NCBI GenBank assembly: GCA_041905595.1
Contig: JAYRKT010000005.1
Coordinates: 1 to 64,000 of the forward strand
Direction of reading: 5' to 3'
Length of the DNA stretch: 64,000 bases
DNA from: Aliitabrizicola sp041905595
GTDB taxonomy: Bacteria > Pseudomonadota > Alphaproteobacteria > Rhodobacterales > Rhodobacteraceae
Positions 1-8,272 of this stretch are shown in pieces. The notes beneath the pieces are model-generated. The model did no database searches and was not told the origin of the DNA. It saw only the letters and a program-made list of their open reading frames with translations. Position numbers and translations under genes: made by a program. Every line of letters starts with the position of its first letter. The stretch's first letter is position 1.

Positions 1-1
1 C

Positions 2-376
2 ACCGCCTGGGCGATGGCCGAGCAGGGCATCAAGGTGACGATCGTCACGCCCGACCCATATGTCGGCAAGGAGATCACCCGCACTTCGGCCGATGGTCCT
101 GCCCGCCAGCGACTGGCCCGGCTTGGCGCGCAGTTCTTGACGGAGACGCGCCTTGTGCGCTGGCACGGCAATGGCGTGACGGTTCAGAGCTTGCTGACCG
201 GCGCGGAGCAGACCCTCCCGGCCTCGGCCCTGGTCATGGCGACCACAAATGTGGCCTTCGACCCGTTCCCCGAGCGCTTCGACGGCAAGGCCACGATCCG
301 GATTGGCGACTGCGCGGCGCCGCGCCTTGCGGCCTATGCCTTCCATGAGGGGCGGAAGGCGGCGCTGGCGCTTTAG
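2..376 (+). CDS. C-terminal part of a flavin oxidoreductase (dimethylamine/trimethylamine dehydrogenase-like), cut by the window edge
   Basis: Only the last ~124 residues are present, and the frame is open from base 2. What remains looks like the pyridine-nucleotide/FAD part of the NADH:flavin oxidoreductase family that has an N-terminal TIM barrel and C-terminal Rossmann domains (trimethylamine dehydrogenase, 2,4-dienoyl-CoA reductase). The first residues (AMAEQGIKVTIVTP) match the second beta-alpha-beta unit. The end carries the family's FAD-contact segment IGDCAAPRLAAYAFHEGRKA. The substrate cannot be told from this part. The stop overlaps the stop of the convergent rluA gene by three bases. 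Confidence 0.75.
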   Translation, partial: TAWAMAEQGIKVTIVTPDPYVGKEITRTSADGPARQRLARLGAQFLTETRLVRWHGNGVTVQSLLTGAEQTLPASALVMATTNVAFDPFPERFDGKATIRIGDCAAPRLAAYAFHEGRKAALAL

Positions 377-1023
377 AACGGGACGGGGGCGGTGAAGGTG
401 ACCGTCTTGCGCGTCTCGGGATGGCGGAAGCGCAGGCTCTCGGCATGCAGCATGAGGCGCGGGAAGTCGCGCGCGGCCCCTTCGGCATAAAGCGGGTCGC
501 CAAGGATCGGATGGCCGGTTTCCGCCATGTGGACGCGAAGCTGGTGGCTGCGACCGGTCAGCGGCATCAGCCGGACGCGCGTCTCCTGCCCGTCAAAGGC
601 GAGCACCTTCCAGTCGGTCTGGGCGGGGCGCCCGGTTGCATGGTTCACATGCTGCCGGGGCCGGTTGGGCCAGTCGACGATCAGCGGCAGGTCGACACGC
701 CCCTCGGCCGGTTCAAGCTTGCCCCACAGGCGCGCGATGTAGGTCTTGCGGACCTGGCGCGTCTCGAACTGCTGGCCAAGATCGGCCTGGGCCCGTCGCG
801 TCAGAGCGAAGACCATCACGCCCGACGTGTCGAGATCCAGTCGGTGGACGAGCAGGATCTCGGGGAAGACGCCCCGCAGGCGGGCGATCAGGCAATCGGC
901 CCGATCTTCGCCCCGGCCCGGTACAGATAGCAGGCCTGCGGGTTTGTCGACGACCACGATTTCACTGTCGTGATGCATCACGCGCAGCGGCAAATCGGGC
1001 GGGGCGTACTGGAATTCGGTCAT
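373..1023 (-). CDS. rluA: RluA-family pseudouridine synthase
   Basis: This enzyme converts uridine to pseudouridine in 23S rRNA (U746) and in some tRNAs (U32), if it follows E. coli RluA. The 216-residue product has the family catalytic motif HRLDLDTSG at residues 60-68, with Asp63 as the catalytic aspartate. It also has DKPAGLLSVPGR near residue 26 and the C-terminal GRSHQLRVH motif. There is no N-terminal S4 domain, as in RluA rather than RluC/RluD. I chose the ATG at 1023 (MTEFQY), which gives the usual RluA length; an upstream in-frame ATG at 1056 would add 11 residues. Its stop overlaps the stop of the upstream oxidoreductase. Confidence 0.93.
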   Translation of the reverse strand: MTEFQYAPPDLPLRVMHHDSEIVVVDKPAGLLSVPGRGEDRADCLIARLRGVFPEILLVHRLDLDTSGVMVFALTRRAQADLGQQFETRQVRKTYIARLWGKLEPAEGRVDLPLIVDWPNRPRQHVNHATGRPAQTDWKVLAFDGQETRVRLMPLTGRSHQLRVHMAETGHPILGDPLYAEGAARDFPRLMLHAESLRFRHPETRKTVTFTAPVPF

Positions 1024-1544
1024 GCTGCCGCTTACCGCAGCCAGTCGCGCCGTCAAGCCCGGCCCTATGCCATTGCCCGCCTCCGTCTATTTTCGATTTG
1101 GAAACAATGAGGAATGAGCGACTGAACCTATCGGAAATTCTGCGATGCGGCGGACTTCGTGAGATCTGAGGCTCCTCATCTGCGGTTGGCCGCGCGGCAA
1201 GAGAATCGGTGAGTCCCGGTTTTGCTGAATCCTTGATCGATAATTCTTCCTGAATTGCCAGAAAGACGGCAATCCGGAGAGTCTGGCCGGCGCCATCCCG
1301 CCGAACGCATCTGAAAATCACGCGAGTTTGCGCTGCAATGCAGAAACCATTCGCGTCAAATGCCGTTGATGAGCTAAACTCTTTCCTAAGGTTAAAGGTG
1401 TGTTTCCGGCCAGGGATGGGGGCATCGGGCTGGGACGCAGTTGCAGAAAAATCGTGCGAGAATGAGCGCCAATACGATGAAAAACGAAAGTCAGCCCCCC
1501 GCTCAGGCTGTTCTGTTAACTCAATTGTCCCGGAGTTACTGACA
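1024..1544. other. 521-bp non-coding stretch upstream of the exoY-like gene
   Basis: No convincing gene lies here. Open frames are present but have poor codon use and no recognisable product. The stretch is more AT-rich than its surroundings, especially 1090-1400 and 1500-1545. It contains an inverted repeat ATTGCC-8 nt-GGCAAT at 1254-1273. It probably holds the promoters of rluA (leftward) and of the sugar transferase (rightward), with a long 5' leader for the latter. Confidence 0.5.
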
Positions 1545-2246
1545 ATGACGCTGAGCTACCCGGAATTTCCCACCAGAACATCCACGCCTGTCGCCTCGAT
1601 TGCCGGTGGATCTTCAGTGTGGCAGCCGACCCGCGAGCATGGCGCCTACAAACGGGTCTTCAAACGTGCCTTCGATGTTTCCGCGGTGCTGGTGACGGCG
1701 CCGGTCTGGGTGCCGTTGGTGCTGCTGCTGGCCTTGCTGATTGCCCGTGACGGCGGATCGCCCTTCTATACGCAGGACCGCGTCGGGCTGAACCGCAAGA
1801 CGTTCCGCATCTGGAAACTCCGCAGCATGGTCGTCGATGCAGATGCGCGGCTGGACGCCTATCTGACGCGCCATCCGGAAGCGCGCCGCGAATGGGACGA
1901 AACCCAGAAGCTGAAGAGCGATCCGCGGATCACCCGTCTGGGGCGTTTGCTGCGGAAATGCTCGCTTGATGAGTTGCCGCAGCTCTGGAACGTGCTCGTC
2001 GGTGACATGAGCCTGGTCGGTCCCCGGCCGATGATGACCTCTCAGATGCCGCTCTATCCCGGCCAGGCCTATTACTCGCTGCGGCCCGGCGTGACCGGTT
2101 ACTGGCAGATTTCGGCGCGCAACGACTCTTCCTTTGCCGCACGGGCGGTGTTTGACGAGAATTACGAGCGCGACCTTTCCCTTAGCACGGATCTAAAGGT
2201 GCTGGCCGGGACGGTTCGGGTCGTCCTTCACTGCACCGGCCACTGA
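1545..2246 (+). CDS. Exopolysaccharide priming sugar transferase (ExoY/WbaP family)
   Basis: This membrane enzyme transfers a sugar-1-phosphate (galactose or glucose in characterised members) from a UDP-sugar to undecaprenyl phosphate, the first step of an exopolysaccharide repeat unit. The 233-residue product has the bacterial sugar transferase fold. There is a KR..D stretch before one membrane segment (about residues 46-66), then FYTQDRVGLN, FRIWKLRSM, and the block CSLDELPQLWNVL followed by DMSLVGPRP. The size matches ExoY. I chose the ATG at 1545; the frame is open further upstream (ATG at 1338), but that extension does not look like protein. No polymerase, flippase or glycosyltransferase gene is next to it, so it is an orphan. 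Confidence 0.85.
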   Translation: MTLSYPEFPTRTSTPVASIAGGSSVWQPTREHGAYKRVFKRAFDVSAVLVTAPVWVPLVLLLALLIARDGGSPFYTQDRVGLNRKTFRIWKLRSMVVDADARLDAYLTRHPEARREWDETQKLKSDPRITRLGRLLRKCSLDELPQLWNVLVGDMSLVGPRPMMTSQMPLYPGQAYYSLRPGVTGYWQISARNDSSFAARAVFDENYERDLSLSTDLKVLAGTVRVVLHCTGH

Positions 2247-2278
2247 CCGGGCCGATCCGGTTCGGTCCGCAGTCGCCC

Positions 2279-2500
2279 TCAGGCGGCGGCGGGCCGGCGG
2301 ATCTTCGCAGCGGCTTCCCGCACCAGCGGCTTCAGGCTTTCACCGCCCGCATCCAGCACTTCGAACAGGTGGCGCCGCATTCTCGGTTCCCAGAAAGCAT
2401 TGATGTGGCCGGCAACACCCTCGACACCCTCGGCGTGGGGCTTGCTTTCGAAGAAGGTGGCGATCTGGTTGGCCATGTAGACCAGTTTGTCATGCGACAT
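2279..2500 (-). CDS. fdsD: Formate dehydrogenase delta subunit
   Basis: This small (73-residue) protein belongs to the NAD-dependent formate dehydrogenase operon of the Rhodobacter capsulatus/Cupriavidus type. Its role is accessory; in R. capsulatus it is part of the purified complex. The sequence starts MSHDKLVYMANQIATFF and contains HINAFWEPRMRR, both typical of FdsD. Its start lies 11 bp inside the end of fdhD, so the two are translationally coupled. I rejected a start further upstream (2572) because the added residues are the out-of-frame end of fdhD. Confidence 0.92.
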   Translation of the reverse strand: MSHDKLVYMANQIATFFESKPHAEGVEGVAGHINAFWEPRMRRHLFEVLDAGGESLKPLVREAAAKIRRPAAA

Positions 2501-3305
2501 CGGTTGCCTCGTCGGGAAAGATGCGGTCCGGTCTGCTGAAGACCTCGAAGTGATCGGCGCGGGCCAGGGCAATCAGGGTGATGCCGGCGGCGTTCGCCTG
2601 TTCCACAGCGGTCGCCGTAGGGGCGGAAACGGCGATCAGGATCGGTGACCCGATTGCAGCAGCTTTCTGCACCATATCGATGGAAACGCGCGAAGTGATG
2701 ATGATCGCGCCCTGACCCCGGTCGACGTTCCCGCGAACCAGTCCGCCGGCCAGTTTGTCGAGCGCATTGTGCCGTCCGACATCCTCGCGCAGCGCGACGA
2801 TCCCACGCACCGGGGTCCAGAACGCGGCCGCATGGGCGGCGCGGGTGGCATCGTGCAGAGGCTGGTGCCGGGGCAGGCTCGCGATGGCTGCATGTACCTG
2901 GGATGCGTGCAGGGCAAAGTCGGTCGCTCCGATCGGCTTCGCCTGGCGCACGGCCTCTGACAGGCTGTCGATCCCACACAACCCGCAACCGACCGGCCCG
3001 GCCATGGTCCGCCGCCGCTGCGCCAACCGCTCACCCGCCTCGCCTTTGAGCCAGATTTGCAGGTCGATCCCCAGATCGGTCTCGACCGCCTCGACGCTCT
3101 CGATCTCGTCCGGGCTGGCGATCCCCTCGGTCAGGGTGAAGCCAAAGGCAAAGTCGGTCAGGTCGGCGGGGGTCGACATCATCACCGCCTGCGTCGAGCC
3201 GTTATAGCTCAGCGCCACCGCCACCTCTTCCGGCAGAACGCGGGCGCCCGGCTCGAAGGTCGAGCCGGACACGAGCGTCCGGGGCAGGGGGCGGTGCGTG
3301 CGCAT
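2490..3305 (-). CDS. fdhD: Formate dehydrogenase accessory sulfurtransferase FdhD (FdsC)
   Basis: FdhD carries sulfur from a cysteine desulfurase to the bis-MGD molybdenum cofactor and is needed for active formate dehydrogenase; the R. capsulatus homologue is called FdsC. The 271-residue product has the conserved CxxC motif (GCGLCG, Cys107 and Cys110) on the mobile loop, and the block REDVGRHNALDK. The ATG at 3305 overlaps the fdsA stop by one base (TGATG), and the 3' end overlaps fdsD by 11 bp. It is part of the fdsGBA-fdhD-fdsD transcription unit. Confidence 0.95.
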   Translation of the reverse strand: MRTHRPLPRTLVSGSTFEPGARVLPEEVAVALSYNGSTQAVMMSTPADLTDFAFGFTLTEGIASPDEIESVEAVETDLGIDLQIWLKGEAGERLAQRRRTMAGPVGCGLCGIDSLSEAVRQAKPIGATDFALHASQVHAAIASLPRHQPLHDATRAAHAAAFWTPVRGIVALREDVGRHNALDKLAGGLVRGNVDRGQGAIIITSRVSIDMVQKAAAIGSPILIAVSAPTATAVEQANAAGITLIALARADHFEVFSRPDRIFPDEATDVA

Positions 3306-6184
3306 CACTCGGCCGCGGGCAGGATGCGGCGCGACAGGTCGGCCATCTGGTTGTATTCCTCCTGCCATTCCGACGGGCCGTTGGACGGGCTGACCTGCAC
3401 CGCCGTCACCTTGTATTCCGGGCAGTTGGTGGCCCAGTCCGAGAAATCGGTAGTGATGACGTTGGCCTGCGTGTCGGGGTGGTGGAAGGTCGTGTAGACC
3501 ACGCCCGGCGAGACCCGGTCGGTGATTTTCGCCCGCAGCGTCGTGTCGCCCGAGCGGCTGGCCAGCCGGATCCATTGGCCGTCGTTCACGCCGCGCACCT
3601 CGGCGTCATGCGGGTGGATCTCGAGCACATCCTCGTCATGCCAGACGACGTTCGCCGTCCGCCGGGTCTGCGCGCCGACGTTGTACTGCGACAGGATTCG
3701 GCCTGTCGTCAGCAGCAGCGGGAAGCGCGGACCGGTCTTTTCATCCGTCGCAACGTACTCAGTCCGGATGAACTTGCCCTTGCCGCGAACGAAGCCATTG
3801 ACGTGCATCAGCGGCGTGCCTTCTGGCGCGCTTTCGTTGCAGGGCCACTGGACCGAGCCCATCGTCTCGAGCTTTTCATAGGTCACACCGGCAAAGCTCG
3901 GCGTGGTTAGCGCGATCTCGTCCATGATCTGGCTGGGATGGGTATAGCCCCAGCCCGCGCCCATTGCATTGGCGAGCATCTGCGTGATCTCCCAGTCGGC
4001 ATAGCCGTTCTTCGGCGCCATGACCTTGCGCACCCGGTTGATGCGGCGCTCGGCATTGGTGAAGGTGCCGTCCTTTTCGAGGAAGGTCGACCCCGGCAGG
4101 AAGACATGGGCGTAGTTCGCGGTCTCGTTCAGGAACAGGTCATGGACGATCACGCAATCCATCGCCGCAAGACCGGCCGCGACATGCTTGGTGTCGGGGT
4201 CGGATTGCAGGATGTCCTCGCCCTGGCAGTACAGGCCCTTGAAGGTGCCTTCCACCGCGGCATCCAGCATGTTGGGGATGCGCAGGCCCGGCTCGTTGTC
4301 GATCTCGACGCCCCAGATCTTCTGGAACACCTCGCGCACGTCGTCGCGGCTGACATGGCGGTAACCCGGCAGCTCGTGCGGGAACGAGCCCATGTCGCAG
4401 GAGCCCTGAACGTTGTTCTGGCCGCGCAGCGGGTTCACGCCCACGCCCGGACGGCCGATATTGCCGGTCAGCATGGCCAGGTTCGCAATCGCCATGACCG
4501 TGGTCGAGCCTTGGCTGTGCTCGGTCACGCCGAGGCCGTAGTAGATCGAGCCGTTGCCGCCGGTGGCGAACAGGCGCGCAGCCTTGCGCAGTTCCTCGGC
4601 CGGAACGCCGGTCAGCATTTCGGTCGCTTCCGGGCTATGGCGCGGGTCGCTCACGAATTCCGCGTAATCCTGGAACTCGTCCCATTCGCAGCGTTCGCGG
4701 ATGAACGCCTCGTCACACAGGCCTTCGGTCACGATTACATGGGCCAGCGCGGTCACCACGGCCACGTTGGTGCCGGGCTTCAGCGCGAGGTGATGCGCGG
4801 CCTTGATATGGGCCGACTTCACCATGTCGGTCCGGCGCGGATCGACGACGATCAACTGCGCGCCCTTGCGCAGGCGTTTCTTCAGCCGGCTGGCGAAGAC
4901 CGGGTGGCCGTCGGTCGGGTTGGCGCCGATCACGATGACCACATCCGTCTCTTCGACCGAGTCGAAATCCTGCGTGCCGGCCGAGGTGCCGAAGGCCTGG
5001 CCCAGACCATAGCCGGTCGGCGAATGGCAGACGCGGGCGCAAGTATCCGTATTGTTGTTCCGGAACACCGCGCGGGCCAGCTTCTGCACGAGGTAGGTTT
5101 CCTCGTTGGTGCAGCGCGACGAGGTGATGACGCCGATCGACTGGCGGCCATATTGCTCTTGAATGCCGCGCATCCGGTTGGCGGCAAAGGTCAGCGCCTC
5201 GGTCCAGCTGACCTCGCGCCACGGCTCGTTGATCGTGTCGCGGATCATCGGCTTCAGGATGCGGTCGCGGTGCGTGGCATAGCCATAGGCGAAGCGGCCC
5301 TTGACGCAGGAATGGCCGCGGTTGGCCTTGCCGTGCTTGTAGGGGACCATGCGCACCAGTTCGTCGCCCCGCATCTCGGCCTTGAAGGAACAGCCGACGC
5401 CGCAATAGGCGCATGTGGTGATGACCGAGCGGTCGGGCGTGCCGATATCGATCACCGACTTTTCCTGCAGCGTCGCGGTCGGGCAGGCCTGCACGCAGGC
5501 CCCGCAGGATACGCAGTCGGAGGTCAGGAAACTGTCGCCCTTCATCCCCGCCGACACACGGCTGTCCCAGCCCCGGCCCTGGATCGTCAGCGCGAAGGTG
5601 CCCTGCACCTCTTCGCAGGCCCGCACGCAGCGCGAGCAGACGATGCATTTTGACGGGTCATAGGTGAAATAGGGGTTGCTATCGTCCTTTGGCAGCCATT
5701 GCGGGTTGGCCTCGCCGCTGGTGTTCTTCGCCCGGAAATGGGTGTCGATCGCCTCGTAGCGCACATCCCGCAGGCCTACGGCGCCTGCCATGTCTTGCAG
5801 CTCGCAATCGCCATTGGCTGCGCAGGTCAGGCAGTCGAGCGGGTGGTCCGAGATGTAAAGCTCCATCACGCCCCGGCGCAGCTGCTTGAGCTTCCCGGTC
5901 TGGGTGTGGACCTTTAGCCCCGGGGCGACCGGCGTGGTGCAGGAGGCGGGCGTGCCTGCCCGGCCCTCGATCTCGACCAGACACAGGCGGCAAGAGCCGA
6001 AGGCATCGACTGAGTCCGTTGCGCAAAGCTTCGGGACCGAGATGCCGACTTCTGCGGCGGCCCGCATGATCGACGTGCCTTCCGGCACGGTCACGTCGAA
6101 GCCGTCGATTGTCAGCGTGACCATCTGTTTCGATTTCGCGGCGGGGGTGCCGAAATCGCGGTCGGGGATGATGAAGTCTTTCAT
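3305..6184 (-). CDS. fdsA: NAD-dependent formate dehydrogenase, catalytic alpha subunit (Mo-bisMGD, Fe-S)
   Basis: This cytoplasmic subunit oxidises formate to CO2 and passes the electrons through its Fe-S clusters to FdsB and NAD+. The 959 residues hold, in order: an N-terminal [2Fe-2S] domain (Cys54, 65, 68, 82); the NuoG-like HPLDCLTC..C segment (113-127); two 4Fe-4S motifs (Cys180-190 and 224-234); the CxxCGVGC cluster motif (258-265); and the molybdopterin domain. The metal ligand is Cys386, followed by His387 (ARVCHSP), the same positions as in R. capsulatus FdsA; it is cysteine, not selenocysteine. The start overlaps the fdsB stop by 4 bp. Confidence 0.97.
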   Translation of the reverse strand: MKDFIIPDRDFGTPAAKSKQMVTLTIDGFDVTVPEGTSIMRAAAEVGISVPKLCATDSVDAFGSCRLCLVEIEGRAGTPASCTTPVAPGLKVHTQTGKLKQLRRGVMELYISDHPLDCLTCAANGDCELQDMAGAVGLRDVRYEAIDTHFRAKNTSGEANPQWLPKDDSNPYFTYDPSKCIVCSRCVRACEEVQGTFALTIQGRGWDSRVSAGMKGDSFLTSDCVSCGACVQACPTATLQEKSVIDIGTPDRSVITTCAYCGVGCSFKAEMRGDELVRMVPYKHGKANRGHSCVKGRFAYGYATHRDRILKPMIRDTINEPWREVSWTEALTFAANRMRGIQEQYGRQSIGVITSSRCTNEETYLVQKLARAVFRNNNTDTCARVCHSPTGYGLGQAFGTSAGTQDFDSVEETDVVIVIGANPTDGHPVFASRLKKRLRKGAQLIVVDPRRTDMVKSAHIKAAHHLALKPGTNVAVVTALAHVIVTEGLCDEAFIRERCEWDEFQDYAEFVSDPRHSPEATEMLTGVPAEELRKAARLFATGGNGSIYYGLGVTEHSQGSTTVMAIANLAMLTGNIGRPGVGVNPLRGQNNVQGSCDMGSFPHELPGYRHVSRDDVREVFQKIWGVEIDNEPGLRIPNMLDAAVEGTFKGLYCQGEDILQSDPDTKHVAAGLAAMDCVIVHDLFLNETANYAHVFLPGSTFLEKDGTFTNAERRINRVRKVMAPKNGYADWEITQMLANAMGAGWGYTHPSQIMDEIALTTPSFAGVTYEKLETMGSVQWPCNESAPEGTPLMHVNGFVRGKGKFIRTEYVATDEKTGPRFPLLLTTGRILSQYNVGAQTRRTANVVWHDEDVLEIHPHDAEVRGVNDGQWIRLASRSGDTTLRAKITDRVSPGVVYTTFHHPDTQANVITTDFSDWATNCPEYKVTAVQVSPSNGPSEWQEEYNQMADLSRRILPAAE

Positions 6185-7710
6185 TCCGCGGCCTCCTTCA
6201 GGGGGGCGAAGTCATCGGGGAAATGGGTCAGCGCCGACATCACCGGATATGGCGTGAAGCCGCCAAGCGCGCAGAGCGACCCGGCCTTCATCGTCTCGCA
6301 GAGGTCGGTCAGCAGAGGCACCGCCGCAGCATCGCCGCGCGCGATCCTGTCTATCGTCTCGACGCCGCGCACCGCGCCGATCCGGCAGGGAGTGCACTTG
6401 CCGCAGCTTTCGATGGCGCAGAATTCCAGCGCGAAGCGGGCCTGCTTCAGCATGTCGGCAGTGTCGTCGAAGACGACGATGCCGGCATGGCCGATCAGCC
6501 CGTTCTTCGCGGCATAATCCTCGTAGCCGAACGGTGTGTCGAACATCGACACCGGGAAATAGGCACCAAGCGGGCCGCCGACCTGCACCGCCTTGACCGG
6601 GCGTCCGGAAGCCGTCCCGCCGCCGATCTTCTCGATGATCTCGCCAAGGGTCAGGCCGAAAGCCGCCTCGAACAGCCCGCCATGCCGGACGTTCCCGGCG
6701 ATCTGCAGGGGCATTGTCCCGCGCGACCGGCCGATGCCGAAATCGCGGTAGAAGCCGGCACCCTTCGCCAGGATCACCGGCACGGTGGCGAGCGAGATCA
6801 CGTTGTTCACGACCGTCGGCTTGCCGAACAGCCCTTGTAGCGCGGGCAGCGGCGGCTTGGCACGCACCACGCCGCGCTTGCCTTCCAGCGAGTTCAGAAG
6901 CGAGGTTTCCTCGCCGCAGACATAGGCCCCGGCGCCAACCCGGACCTCCATGTCGAAGGCCCGACCCGATCCCAGCACAGAGGCGCCGAGCAGTCCGGCC
7001 CCGCGCGCCAGACTTATCGCTGCCTCCATCACCTCGATCGCATCGGGATATTCCGAGCGGATGTAGACGTAGCCCTTGGTCGCCCCGACCGCGAGGCCGG
7101 CGATCGCCATGCCCTCGATCAGGCAGAAGGGATCACCTTCCATCAGCATGCGGTCGGCGAAGGTGCCACTGTCGCCTTCGTCGGCGTTGCAGACGATGTA
7201 TTTCTGATCAGCCTTGGCCTCGGCCACCGTCTTCCACTTGATACCGGTCGGGAAGCCCGCGCCGCCGCGACCACGCAGGCCAGACTCGGTCACTTCGGCC
7301 ACGACTTCACCCGACGACAGGCCGAGCGCCCGGCGCAGACCGACAAGACCACCGTGGGCCTCGTAATCGGTCAGCGACAGCGGATCGATCAGCCCGACGC
7401 GGGCGAAGGTCAAGCGCGTCTGCGCCTTCATCCAGGGCAGATCGTCGGTCAGGCCAAGCGCCTTTGGGTGGTCATGCAGCTCTGCGTCGAACAGTGTCGA
7501 CACGTCCTTGGCGGTCATGGGGCCAAAGGCATAGCGACCGGTCGCCGTCTCGATCTCGACCAGCGGTTCCAGCCAAATCATCCCGCGGGACCCGTTGCGG
7601 ACCACCTGCGTATCACAGCCGCGCCGCGTCACCTCTGCCTGCACAGCGGCGGCGACAGCATCGGCGCCGAGCGACTTTGCGGCGGCATCGCGGGGGACGT
7701 ATATCTTCAT
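6181..7710 (-). CDS. fdsB: NAD-dependent formate dehydrogenase, beta (NADH/FMN diaphorase) subunit
   Basis: FdsB binds FMN and NAD(H) and passes electrons from the FdsA clusters to NAD+; it is homologous to NuoF. The 509-residue product has an N-terminal thioredoxin-like extension (about 1-110). This is followed by the NuoF core with GLRGRGGAGFPTG (nucleotide binding), YIVCNADEGDSGTF, CGEETSLLNSLEG, and the 4Fe-4S motif ESCGKCTPCRIG with a distal Cys. It overlaps fdsG and fdsA by 4 bp each, so the operon is tightly coupled. Confidence 0.97.
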   Translation of the reverse strand: MKIYVPRDAAAKSLGADAVAAAVQAEVTRRGCDTQVVRNGSRGMIWLEPLVEIETATGRYAFGPMTAKDVSTLFDAELHDHPKALGLTDDLPWMKAQTRLTFARVGLIDPLSLTDYEAHGGLVGLRRALGLSSGEVVAEVTESGLRGRGGAGFPTGIKWKTVAEAKADQKYIVCNADEGDSGTFADRMLMEGDPFCLIEGMAIAGLAVGATKGYVYIRSEYPDAIEVMEAAISLARGAGLLGASVLGSGRAFDMEVRVGAGAYVCGEETSLLNSLEGKRGVVRAKPPLPALQGLFGKPTVVNNVISLATVPVILAKGAGFYRDFGIGRSRGTMPLQIAGNVRHGGLFEAAFGLTLGEIIEKIGGGTASGRPVKAVQVGGPLGAYFPVSMFDTPFGYEDYAAKNGLIGHAGIVVFDDTADMLKQARFALEFCAIESCGKCTPCRIGAVRGVETIDRIARGDAAAVPLLTDLCETMKAGSLCALGGFTPYPVMSALTHFPDDFAPLKEAAE

Positions 7711-8180
7711 GTCCGCACCTCCGCGATCAGCGCATCGACCTGCGCTTCGTCAACGCGACCGACCAGACGCCCGTCGACCATCGCCGCGGGGGCGCAGGCG
7801 CAAAGGCCAAGGCAGAAAACCGGCTCCAGCGTCACCGCGCCGTCCTTGGTCGTTTCGTGCCATTCGATCCCAAGGCGGCGCTGCGCATGGGCCGCCACCC
7901 GGTCGGCGCCCATCGACTGGCAGGCCTCGGCACGGCAGAGTTTCAGGACATGGCGACCAGCCGGATCCTCGCGGAAGTCGTGGTAGAAACTCATCACGCC
8001 ATGCACTTCAGCGCGGCTGAGGTTCAGGTTCGCGGCAATCAACGGCAGGGCATCGCGCGGAACGTAGCCAAAACTCTTCTGCACGGCGTGAAGGATCGGC
8101 AGAAGCGGCCCCTCCACCCCCTGATGCGCGGCAAGGATATCCTCGACGCGCGCGGCGATTTCCGCGCTGGCTGAACTCAT
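7707..8180 (-). CDS. fdsG: NAD-dependent formate dehydrogenase, gamma ([2Fe-2S]) subunit
   Basis: This is a NuoE-like [2Fe-2S] protein and the first gene of the formate dehydrogenase operon. The 157-residue product has the thioredoxin-like ferredoxin ligands CRAEAC and CLGLCAC spaced as in NuoE. I chose the ATG at 8180 (MSSASAEI); a frame extension to 8222 is unlikely. The 3' end overlaps fdsB by 4 bp. Upstream, 87 bp separate it from the end of a LysR gene on the same strand, and this gap holds a LysR-type binding motif. Confidence 0.95.
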   Translation of the reverse strand: MSSASAEIAARVEDILAAHQGVEGPLLPILHAVQKSFGYVPRDALPLIAANLNLSRAEVHGVMSFYHDFREDPAGRHVLKLCRAEACQSMGADRVAAHAQRRLGIEWHETTKDGAVTLEPVFCLGLCACAPAAMVDGRLVGRVDEAQVDALIAEVRT

Positions 8181-8255
8181 GGCTGGCCCTCCGGTTGGCT
8201 GGCCGGAATTTTGCGCCGTCACGATAGGGGATTCAATGGTGAAATCCCGTCAGAT

Positions 8256-8272
8256 GATAGATATCGTCTATC
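8256..8272. promoter_or_regulatory. Probable LysR-type operator upstream of fdsGBA
   Basis: The 17-bp dyad GATAGATATCGTCTATC contains ATAG-N7-CTAT and fits the T-N11-A rule for LysR-family regulators. It lies 76 bp before the fdsG start and overlaps the last codons and stop of the neighbouring LysR gene. A weaker related half, CGATAGG, is at 8222-8228. That the neighbouring LysR protein binds here is inference. Confidence 0.6.

Noticed and set aside
962..1321. 119-codon minus-strand frame upstream of rluA
   Set aside because: It overlaps the rluA N-terminus, its codon use is poor and no domain is recognisable; more likely rluA leader.
3938..5653. A 571-codon open frame antisense to fdsA
   Set aside because: It is the mirror of a GC-rich gene with strong codon bias. 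Its product is low-complexity Arg/Ala/Gly/His-rich and matches nothing, while the opposite strand has every FdsA motif.
3305..6184. Selenocysteine-containing formate dehydrogenase
   Set aside because: The metal-ligand position is an ordinary cysteine codon (Cys386) and there is no in-frame TGA.
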